DNA from: Chitinophagaceae bacterium
GTDB lineage: Bacteria > Bacteroidota > Bacteroidia > Chitinophagales > Chitinophagaceae
Direction: 5' to 3'
Assembly: GCA_947463755.1 (NCBI GenBank)
Contig: CANHUK010000161.1
Coordinates: forward strand, 1 to 5,338
Length of the DNA stretch: 5,338 nt
Shown here: positions 1 to 5,338 of the stretch, in pieces
Layout: each line of letters starts with the position of its first letter
Numbering within the stretch: the first letter of the stretch is position 1
Translations under genes and position numbers: made by a program
The notes under the pieces: generated by a model
Told to the model about the DNA's origin: nothing
Seen by the model: the letters and a program-made list of their open reading frames with translations, nothing else
Database searches by the model: none

Positions 1-89
1 AGATGCCTTGATTGCGACATCGGTGTCAGGATGCTTTCGGCTTCAGGTGTCTTAGCGATCCCCGACAGATCAGTCAGCAAAGAGGGCAT
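1..89 (-). CDS. 5' end of an unidentified gene, cut by the window edge
   Basis: On the minus strand a frame opens with ATG at 89-87 and has no stop for the 29 full codons up to position 1. It reads MPSLLTDLSGIAKTPEAESI and then LTPMSQSRH. The other two minus frames are closed in the stretch after the ostA-like stop, so this is the only frame that could continue as the next gene. If the ATG at 89 is used, the gene overlaps the end of the ostA-like gene by 20 bases in another frame. A later in-frame ATG at 20-18 would give a separate, non-overlapping start. There is no signal peptide or recognisable motif, and I do not recognise the protein. Same-strand packing suggests it belongs to the operon with the mlaD-like and ostA-like genes. 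The fragment is short enough that chance openness cannot be excluded. Confidence 0.38.
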   Translation of the reverse strand, partial: MPSLLTDLSGIAKTPEAESILTPMSQSRH

Positions 90-1857
90 AGCGTGATTTG
101 GGACGGCGATCTTCCAGCCATTTGAACCCACGAAGCTGGCGCTTGTCTGCCGGAATCTGACGAAATGGATAGGTGACTCCTTCGACGCCAGCTACCCATG
201 TCACCCGCTTCAATTCCCGATTGATGAAGTACAGGTTAATGGCATCTGCCTTCGCGTAATTCAGCCCGAAATAGGAACTATCTTCCGCCTGGAGATAATA
301 CAGGCTTTCAGCACTGCCCCTGGCACGCAGGAAGTCTATCTCTCCCCCCTTGAACTGGCCGAACAGGGTGTTTCCCCGGATCTGGTTGAAAAGCTCTTCG
401 GGTGTGCGGCTCACGGAAAACCCATTTTCAAGTACCCAGAGCTGGTCGGGTTTCTGATTTCGCGTATGCAGCAGAATGGTATCCCCGGTCACCTGACTGG
501 CACGGGCCCACAACACCGGGTCCTGAAAGAACCGGAAAACGGAATCCTCGGCGGAGTAGGAGAGACTGTCGCAGACCCCCTGTAACGAATCAGAAAAGAT
601 CTTCACATGACGATAAGCCAGAAAAAATCGCACGCTGTCCGTTTCTTGAGCAAGGGTGTCTCTGCTTACCACTGGTGTTTTCGATGACAAGATTCGGGTG
701 GCACTGACACTGTCTTGGGTGGTCGTTGTTGCCACCACGCGGGTATCTGACAATAAATTGATTGTTTTCAGTGTATCGGTGGGCTTGTTGGATCTATCTT
801 TTATTGACCTGCCGGTGGATGCAGCTGTGTCTACGGGAGACGCAGCGGAGTCAGGAATGATTTCTACCCGGCGAGGACGGCTTCCGGAGCGCAGGGTGTC
901 CGCTGAAATGAAGAGCGAATCACTGTCACGCCTGAGGATCATGACGGGTTTTAAAGTTGCCAGCATGCTGCCCGTTCCCTGGTCAAATTCGGCTTGCCCC
1001 GATAGTACGGTAAGTCCCTGTGCAGTATCCCTGACCACCACGTTACCCTTCGCGAATCCGGAACCTTTTTTCTTGTCATATCTGATGCTGTCGGCCACAA
1101 CCTGTTGCGTGCTGTCTTCGATGATCGGGCGCTTGCCGAATTCCGCTTCTCCGGACCGCATGTCATAATAGCCGGACCTGGTGAGTATGCGGGATCTTCC
1201 ATCATTGATGGTGGTGAGGGCTACGAATGTGGCCAGTTCCCTGTTCAGGTCATAAAGTAGGGTGTCCGTTGACATGGTATATTCCGGATCTGTGAGCTTC
1301 ACCTTGTCCTGAAAATACACTTCACGGGTATCTGCATAGTAATAACCCTGACGGCTGGTCAGTATGGATTTGCCGTTCACGACCTTGCCCCCCTGGTGAT
1401 AGGATCCGATGCGGGCATTGATGTCATATTGGAGCTCATCGGTGGTCAGCACACCCTTACCGTCCGTCAAACGTACTTTTTGTCGGAGTGTGGCCAATTT
1501 TGAGTCACCCAGGTATTTGAGATACTGGGCGTATGTGTGCACGCTGTCTGCATCGTTGATGTGAATGTTTCCAAAAGCCTCGATGGTGTTCATCGATTCA
1601 TCCTTTACGGCGCTGTCGCAGTAGAACAGGGTGTTGTCCTGCATCAGCTGCACGTTGCCTGCCAGGATGTAACGTTCCGAAGCACTATCCAACTTAACGA
1701 GGGTTAGCCTGTCTGCACGGAGTATCCGGATGATCTTGCCTGTGTCTTGCATCTGTCCGGTGGAATTTGTAACCGGCCGGACTTGAGCATATAAGAGGCT
1801 AGTGATCAGGCAATAGAACCCCAGACCGATACCAACCGCGATCCTGCGTGGCGTCAT
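70..1857 (-). CDS. OstA-like protein (LptA/LptD-type periplasmic beta-jellyroll protein)
   Basis: This 595-residue exported protein probably acts in the periplasm on LPS or outer-membrane lipid transport. Residues 1-24 form a signal peptide: TPRR, a hydrophobic stretch over about 6-23, and likely cleavage at LLYA|Q. Residues about 45-325 show the repeating OstA pattern (a G-x-V strand, then 'AD' or 'TD', then L-x-Y-D), for example AFGNIHIND, LTTDELQYD, STDTLLYD, VADSIRYD and AKGNVVVRD. Residues about 325-405 are rich in S, T, D and R and look disordered. A second beta-rich segment (about 406-565) follows, and the tail is GFKWLEDRRPKSRY, a pattern I associate with Bacteroidota OstA-like proteins. 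E. coli LptA is about 185 residues, so this is roughly three times longer. The start is fixed by the ATGA overlap with the upstream mlaD-like gene. The OstA-like family call is firm; the precise role in LPS transport is inferred. Confidence 0.88.
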   Translation of the reverse strand: MTPRRIAVGIGLGFYCLITSLLYAQVRPVTNSTGQMQDTGKIIRILRADRLTLVKLDSASERYILAGNVQLMQDNTLFYCDSAVKDESMNTIEAFGNIHINDADSVHTYAQYLKYLGDSKLATLRQKVRLTDGKGVLTTDELQYDINARIGSYHQGGKVVNGKSILTSRQGYYYADTREVYFQDKVKLTDPEYTMSTDTLLYDLNRELATFVALTTINDGRSRILTRSGYYDMRSGEAEFGKRPIIEDSTQQVVADSIRYDKKKGSGFAKGNVVVRDTAQGLTVLSGQAEFDQGTGSMLATLKPVMILRRDSDSLFISADTLRSGSRPRRVEIIPDSAASPVDTAASTGRSIKDRSNKPTDTLKTINLLSDTRVVATTTTQDSVSATRILSSKTPVVSRDTLAQETDSVRFFLAYRHVKIFSDSLQGVCDSLSYSAEDSVFRFFQDPVLWARASQVTGDTILLHTRNQKPDQLWVLENGFSVSRTPEELFNQIRGNTLFGQFKGGEIDFLRARGSAESLYYLQAEDSSYFGLNYAKADAINLYFINRELKRVTWVAGVEGVTYPFRQIPADKRQLRGFKWLEDRRPKSRYALFAD

Positions 1858-2846
1858 GGTCTCTTAGGATTGTTGGCCGAATCCGGCAGCGGCTGCATGA
1901 GCGGCCCTGTCTTATCCTTCCGGCCGAATACCGAGACATTTATATATCGTTTGGGGTGCAGCCTGAGGTCCTGAAGGAGAATGTTCAGACTGTTGGCCGT
2001 GGCATTCAGATTCTGGTAAAGTTTTGGATCGCTGACCAGTTTTCCGGCCGTACCCTGACCCGCATTTATTTGATTCAGGGTGATATTGAGGTTGTCCAGG
2101 GTAGCCTGTACCTTAGACAAGGTCTTGTCCAGCTCCAGTGCCGCCAATTTCTCCGTGAGGACTCCGGTATTAGCAATGACCCTGTTGATCGAGTCGTTTT
2201 GTTGCCTTAGGTTGCCCGTGATGGAGCTGACATGTTGGAGCGTAGAGGCCAGTGGACCCTTTTTGGTATCGAGTAGCTCTGTCAGCTGCCGGGTGGCGGC
2301 GTCCAGATTGGCCATGGTCGTCTGCAGATGTTGCCGCGTGACGGGATCCATCAGGAGTCCAAGTTGTTCCACGAGGGAATCAACGGAAGTAAGGGTACCG
2401 TTCACATTGTCGATGACAGGGGAGAGGGTTTGTTTTAGGTCATCGATCATACCGGCCGCTACGATGGTCTGGAGGGTATCGCCATTTTCAATGAAGGACT
2501 TTGATTTTCCCTTGACGATGTTGACCGAAGTGGCTCCGAGGGGATTTGCACTGATTACCGCATAGGAGTCGTCCGGGATGTTGATATCTCTGATGAGATG
2601 GAAGCCCACCACTACGGAGGTGAGGTCCTGGTCTCCCTCCTCCATTTCTGATACATTTCCGATCTGAAGTCCACTCATGCGGACCGCATCGGAAGTACTC
2701 AGTCCGTCCACTTTGGGGAAAACTGCATAGATCGTATCCTTCTTGGCCATCAGGTTTCTGCCTTTCAGGAAATTGAACCCGAGGATCAACAGTGTGATGG
2801 CGAAGGCTGCAAGAATGCCGACCTTGGTTTCGTTGGATACTTTCAT
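1854..2846 (-). CDS. MlaD family (MCE domain) lipid-transport protein
   Basis: This 330-residue inner-membrane-anchored MCE protein should face the periplasm. MCE proteins form hexameric rings or tubes that pass phospholipids between membranes, usually with a permease (MlaE) and an ATPase (MlaF). Residues 1-8 are a short cytoplasmic tip, 9-27 a single membrane helix (VGILAAFAITLLILGFNFL), and about 36-114 the MCE domain, with the typical VDGLSTSDAVRMSGLQIG and NPLGATSVNIVKG stretches. Residues about 130-295 are predicted to be long alpha-helix with heptad-like spacing, as expected of MCE C-terminal helices. The end carries HPKRYINVSVFGRK followed by a polar Pro/Asn/Lys tail. Its stop TGA overlaps the ATG of the ostA-like gene, so the two are probably translationally coupled. 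The start follows a promoter-like box by only four bases. No mlaE or mlaF is present in the window. The family assignment is secure; the substrate is not known. Confidence 0.93.
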   Translation of the reverse strand: MKVSNETKVGILAAFAITLLILGFNFLKGRNLMAKKDTIYAVFPKVDGLSTSDAVRMSGLQIGNVSEMEEGDQDLTSVVVGFHLIRDINIPDDSYAVISANPLGATSVNIVKGKSKSFIENGDTLQTIVAAGMIDDLKQTLSPVIDNVNGTLTSVDSLVEQLGLLMDPVTRQHLQTTMANLDAATRQLTELLDTKKGPLASTLQHVSSITGNLRQQNDSINRVIANTGVLTEKLAALELDKTLSKVQATLDNLNITLNQINAGQGTAGKLVSDPKLYQNLNATANSLNILLQDLRLHPKRYINVSVFGRKDKTGPLMQPLPDSANNPKRP

Positions 2847-2850
2847 GCGG

Positions 2851-2881
2851 TAAAGTTACGTTCCCTCGGGCATGCGGCAAA
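2851..2881 (-). promoter_or_regulatory. Candidate Bacteroidota-type promoter for the mlaD-like/ostA-like operon
   Basis: Reading the minus strand, TTTG (2881-2878) is followed after exactly 19 bases by TAACTTTA (2858-2851). The Bacteroidota primary-sigma consensus is TTG or TTTG near -33 and TAnnTTTG near -7, separated by roughly 19 bases, so this matches all of the -33 element and seven of eight positions of the -7 element. The ATG of the mlaD-like gene begins four bases after the box, which would place transcription initiation at or next to the start codon. It lies in the 86-bp gap after the amidase gene, so the mlaD-like and ostA-like genes could be transcribed apart from it. This is a sequence match only, with no expression evidence. 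Confidence 0.5.
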
Positions 2882-2932
2882 GGTCTGCCATTAAGCCCCT
2901 AAACGGATGTCCTGATCAAATGGCGGGTGCCG

Positions 2933-3892
2933 TTATCGTTTCACGCTAACGGCCTGGCCAGGTTTGGTCGACGTATGCGTTTCGCTTTTCTGCGGAATAG
3001 GATTTTCAATCTGCGATTTGTACCGGATCACTGCGTTGGCAATGGCCCTGACCATCTCTTGTTGCCCCGCTTCACTGTTCAGATAATCTTCTTCCTCGGC
3101 GTTGGTGATGAAGCCGGTTTCGATGAGTACGGCCGGCATGTTCGTCGCCTGCAGCACCCAGATACCCATATGATTACGTTGCAATACACCCCAGCTATTT
3201 CGGCCGATCTTTACGAACTCCTCTTCGATGAACGACCCAAGTCTCACACTGTTCTTGAAGAATTTTTGCGACCACAACCGGGCCTTGATCAGGGCTTCCG
3301 GGCTTTTGGGATCAGGAATGTCAAGGATCTCGCTTTCAGACTCATATCTTTCTTCGATGATCCCTTCAGCTTTTTCATCCGCGCGATCGGCCGCAAACAC
3401 GTATGTTGACGTGCCTTTGGCCGGACTTGGAGTTGTCCAGGTTCTGTATACCGGTTCTTTTTTGGTTACTTTCTTACGTTTTTTTCCTTTGCCCGTGTAA
3501 TAGGTACGAGTTCTATAACCTGTTTGTTCACGATGGCGTTTTGGGGGAGCCGCATTCACATGGATGCAAACAAAGAGATCGCCCTTCTGCTGGTTTGCGA
3601 TATCGGCCTTTTCCCGCACACTGTGATAGATGTCGGTGGTACGGGTCATGACGATGCGCGTTTCTTGCAATTCCCGTTTCAGTATCTCTTCCAGTTTCAA
3701 TGCAAGCTGAAGGGTGATCTGCGCTTCGGTGGAGTATTTACCTTTGGCTCCCTGGTCAGTTCCGCCGTGACCGGCATCGACGATGATGGTGTTGATCCGT
3801 GCGCCGCTGCGGGTCGACTGACCAATCACGATCAAGGGTAGGGTGGTCGCAAAGACCAACAGGAATTGGATGAAGGATCTGCAAAGTGACAT
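2933..3892 (-). CDS. Exported N-acetylmuramoyl-L-alanine amidase (Amidase_3 family)
   Basis: This 319-residue zinc hydrolase cleaves the bond between MurNAc and the stem peptide's L-alanine in peptidoglycan, probably in the periplasm. Residues 1-24 look like a signal peptide (hydrophobic 8-23, likely cleavage at VIG|Q). The Amidase_3 fold starts at about residue 34. VDAGHGGTDQGA gives the first zinc ligand His42, Glu56 in STEAQ is the likely second, and His111 in CIHVNA the third. VLIETGFITN carries the expected catalytic Glu258. All key residues are present, so the enzyme is predicted to be active. Residues about 115-159 form a very basic insertion (GKGKKRKKVTKK) before the next core strand, GTSTYVFAADR. 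A further charged segment lies at about 170-200. The tail after about 292 is polar and probably disordered. The gene is divergent from lptD and lies 86 bp upstream of the mlaD-like gene on the same strand. Confidence 0.95.
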   Translation of the reverse strand: MSLCRSFIQFLLVFATTLPLIVIGQSTRSGARINTIIVDAGHGGTDQGAKGKYSTEAQITLQLALKLEEILKRELQETRIVMTRTTDIYHSVREKADIANQQKGDLFVCIHVNAAPPKRHREQTGYRTRTYYTGKGKKRKKVTKKEPVYRTWTTPSPAKGTSTYVFAADRADEKAEGIIEERYESESEILDIPDPKSPEALIKARLWSQKFFKNSVRLGSFIEEEFVKIGRNSWGVLQRNHMGIWVLQATNMPAVLIETGFITNAEEEDYLNSEAGQQEMVRAIANAVIRYKSQIENPIPQKSETHTSTKPGQAVSVKR

Positions 3893-3976
3893 GATTCAGG
3901 GGATGTTTGCGAGATGTTGGATTCGTTGGATGTTGCAGGTCGTGTTCAGTGATATATGTTACTTTTGTAGCCTCTT
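3893..3976. other. Divergent intergenic region between amidase and lptD
   Basis: These 84 bases separate the start codons of the minus-strand amidase gene and the plus-strand lptD gene, so they must hold control elements for at least lptD and probably both. On the plus strand there is one perfect TAnnTTTG box near lptD. On the minus strand I find no comparable box facing the amidase gene inside the gap. The stretch 3905-3935 is rich in TTGGA/TTG repeats (gatgttggattcgttggatg), which could be a regulator site, but no clear dyad is visible. Confidence 0.6.
3933..3967 (+). promoter_or_regulatory. lptD: Candidate promoter of lptD (perfect TAnnTTTG box)
   Basis: TACTTTTG at 3960-3967 matches all fixed positions of the Bacteroidota -7 consensus TAnnTTTG. 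The nearest upstream TTG is at 3933-3935, which leaves a 24-base spacer, longer than the usual 19 or so, so the -33 part is weak. The box ends nine bases before the lptD ATG (3977), implying a very short leader and no room for a conventional ribosome-binding site. This supports 3977 as the true start, but it is a sequence match only. Confidence 0.45.
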
Positions 3977-5338
3977 ATGTTTTGTGCCGCTTGTAAAGTT
4001 AATCCAATTTACACATTGATCGCCCTTGTGATGGCGATCTCTTTGATTTCATACAGCCATCAGGTTCATGCACAGTCGCGCCCCCCGGAGAAGCCTTTGT
4101 CAACACGCCCGAATGTCCGCGATACCCTTCCTTCAACCTCTTCTGCCACTATCCTTAAGCCGGCGATCAGGGACACTGTAAAACCCGGATCGAAGGATAC
4201 CTTGAACCTTCAGGCGGGTGATTCCGCCAGGATCGGGACTGTAGATACCCTTAATGTAAAGCTGTCCGCTGATACATTAGATGCTCCGGTCGAATACCAG
4301 GCGGAAGATTCCATGGTACTGGATGTAGACACCCGAAGAATTCTGTTGTACGGAAAAACGGAAGTCAAGTACACGGATGTGGCCCTGACAGCCCCCTCGC
4401 TGGTATTCGACCAGGAGACCAACGTGGTCATGGCTCGCATGGGGCGAGACACATCTGGAAATGTCTCTGGCATGGCGAAACTGGTGCAGGCTGAGACCAC
4501 CACGGTGAGTGACAGTATCCGGTTCAATTTCAAGACCCAGAAGGGGCTCACGTATAATTCCTTCTTTCAACAGGACGAGATCTACAATTTTGCCGAGAAA
4601 GTGAAAAAGGCAGATCCGGAGACATTCTATGCCTCGCGGGGGCGTTTTACCACCTGCAATCTGGATACTCCACACTTCGCGTTCCGGTTCAACAAAGCCA
4701 AGTTCGTGAACAAGAAAGTGGCCGTGACGGGTCCCATCCACCCGGAATTTGAGGATGTTCCTGTTCCGATCTATTTTCCTTTCGCCATTTTTCCGCTGGC
4801 GACAGGTCGTCGTTCCGGTTTCATTCCTCCACAGTTCACCGTCACGGAGGATTTCGGACTCGGTCTGGAGGGCCTGGGTTATTACAAGGTGGTCAATGAA
4901 TATTTTGATGCCAAGGTGGTCGCAGATATTTATTCATATGGTACCTGGCGGATGAATATTTCTCCAAGTTACCGAAAGCGCTACCGATACAATGGCTCGC
5001 TGAATCTCAGCATACAAAATACCAAGTTTGCTTTTAAGGGAGATCCGGATTTCAATCGTACCAAAAGCTTTTTCATCACGTGGAGTCACTCCATGGACAG
5101 TAAGGCAAGACCCGGAACTAACTTTTCCGCCAGTGTGAATGCGGGCAGCAGTAAGTATCTATCGCTTATCCCCAATGGCGGAATGATGAATGCATCTGCC
5201 CAGGCAGGTACTGGCGCCGGGAATTACATGCAACCCGTGAACTTTACCAACCAGCTGACATCCACCATCTCTTATCAAAAAAGCTGGGCGGGACTGCCAT
5301 TCAATATGTCCGTTAACCTCAATCACAACCAAAATACC
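3977..5338 (+). CDS. lptD: LPS-assembly protein LptD, N-terminal part (runs off window)
   Basis: The frame opens at ATG 3977 and stays open for exactly 454 codons to the window edge, so the C-terminal part is missing. LptD is the outer-membrane beta-barrel that, with LptE, inserts LPS into the outer leaflet. Residues 1-32 form a signal peptide (Lys7, hydrophobic 11-26, cleavage at VHA|Q). Residues about 33-104 are a Ser/Thr/Pro/Asp-rich linker with recurring D-T-L or D-T-V. Residues about 105-225 form the OstA-like periplasmic jellyroll. FTTCNLDTPHF (224-234) contains Cys227, in the position of the conserved TC/SC motif of LptD. VPVPIYFPFAIFPL and RRSGFIPP (261-285) match the signature at the entry to the barrel in LptD proteins. 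Alternating beta-strands typical of a barrel follow. A second in-frame ATG at 4031 would cut into the signal peptide and is unlikely to be the start. Bacteroidota homologues are typically about 800-900 residues, so roughly half is visible. Confidence 0.92.
   Translation, partial: MFCAACKVNPIYTLIALVMAISLISYSHQVHAQSRPPEKPLSTRPNVRDTLPSTSSATILKPAIRDTVKPGSKDTLNLQAGDSARIGTVDTLNVKLSADTLDAPVEYQAEDSMVLDVDTRRILLYGKTEVKYTDVALTAPSLVFDQETNVVMARMGRDTSGNVSGMAKLVQAETTTVSDSIRFNFKTQKGLTYNSFFQQDEIYNFAEKVKKADPETFYASRGRFTTCNLDTPHFAFRFNKAKFVNKKVAVTGPIHPEFEDVPVPIYFPFAIFPLATGRRSGFIPPQFTVTEDFGLGLEGLGYYKVVNEYFDAKVVADIYSYGTWRMNISPSYRKRYRYNGSLNLSIQNTKFAFKGDPDFNRTKSFFITWSHSMDSKARPGTNFSASVNAGSSKYLSLIPNGGMMNASAQAGTGAGNYMQPVNFTNQLTSTISYQKSWAGLPFNMSVNLNHNQNT

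Noticed and set aside
656..1168. Plus-strand open frame of 170 codons opposite the ostA-like gene
   Set aside because: It is antisense to a well-supported coding frame and shows no domain, signal peptide or plausible start context. It is a shadow of codon bias.
2887..2924. Inverted repeat GCCATT...AATGGC between the amidase and mlaD-like genes, considered as a terminator
   Set aside because: The stem is only six base pairs around a 26-base loop and no T tract follows, so it is not a convincing terminator.
2953..2962. Palindrome CCTGGCCAGG near the end of the amidase gene
   Set aside because: It lies inside the coding frame, is short, and occurs once. There is nothing to indicate a regulatory role.
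2927..3409. Plus-strand open frame of 160 codons opposite the amidase gene
   Set aside because: The opposite strand encodes complete Amidase_3 motifs. The antisense product has no recognisable features.
3994..4001. Minus-strand TAACTTTA box inside the start of lptD, considered as an amidase promoter
   Set aside because: No TTG element lies at a suitable distance upstream on that strand, and it would give a leader of about 100 bases from inside lptD. The support is too weak.
4081..4086. Run of six C in lptD just after the signal peptide, considered as a phase-variation tract
   Set aside because: The run is short, the frame continues intact on both sides, and no alternative frame product is evident.
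4277..4741. Minus-strand open frame of 154 codons opposite lptD
   Set aside because: The plus strand carries the LptD motifs through this stretch. The antisense frame has no independent support.

Overview
The window looks like a piece of a Bacteroidota chromosome, probably near the Chitinophagaceae/Sphingobacteriales; the finer placement is inference. Three things suggest it: a long 'OstA-like' protein of the kind found in this phylum, an MlaD-type MCE protein with the C-terminal HPKRY...SVFGRK signature I associate with this group, and promoter-like boxes of the Bacteroidota form TAnnTTTG close to start codons, with no Shine-Dalgarno sequences. All recognisable genes belong to cell-envelope biogenesis. 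I see no mobile elements, RNA genes, CRISPR arrays or phage genes.

Layout. Positions 1-89 (minus) hold the first 29 codons of an unidentified reading frame that leaves the window and overlaps the end of the next gene by 20 bases. Positions 70-1857 (minus) encode an exported OstA-like protein (LptA/LptD-type beta-jellyroll repeats). Positions 1854-2846 (minus) encode a membrane-anchored MlaD/MCE protein whose stop overlaps the ostA-like start in an ATGA. An 86-bp gap carrying a good promoter candidate follows. Positions 2933-3892 (minus) encode an exported zinc N-acetylmuramoyl-L-alanine amidase (Amidase_3). An 84-bp divergent intergenic region follows. Positions 3977-5338 (plus) hold the first 454 codons of LptD, the outer-membrane LPS translocon, which is still open at the window edge.

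How they fit together. LptD inserts LPS into the outer leaflet of the outer membrane. The OstA-like protein has the fold of the periplasmic LPS bridge, so it may serve the same route. MCE proteins carry phospholipids between the two membranes. The amidase cuts peptidoglycan, which envelope-spanning assemblies and cell division need. The arrangement therefore reads as an outer-membrane and wall maintenance locus built around a divergent promoter region. The genes look ordinary and intact. The more interesting points are the unusual size and two-part layout of the OstA-like protein, the basic insertion in the amidase, the cysteine pattern of LptD, and promoter boxes so close to start codons that transcripts would be nearly leaderless.
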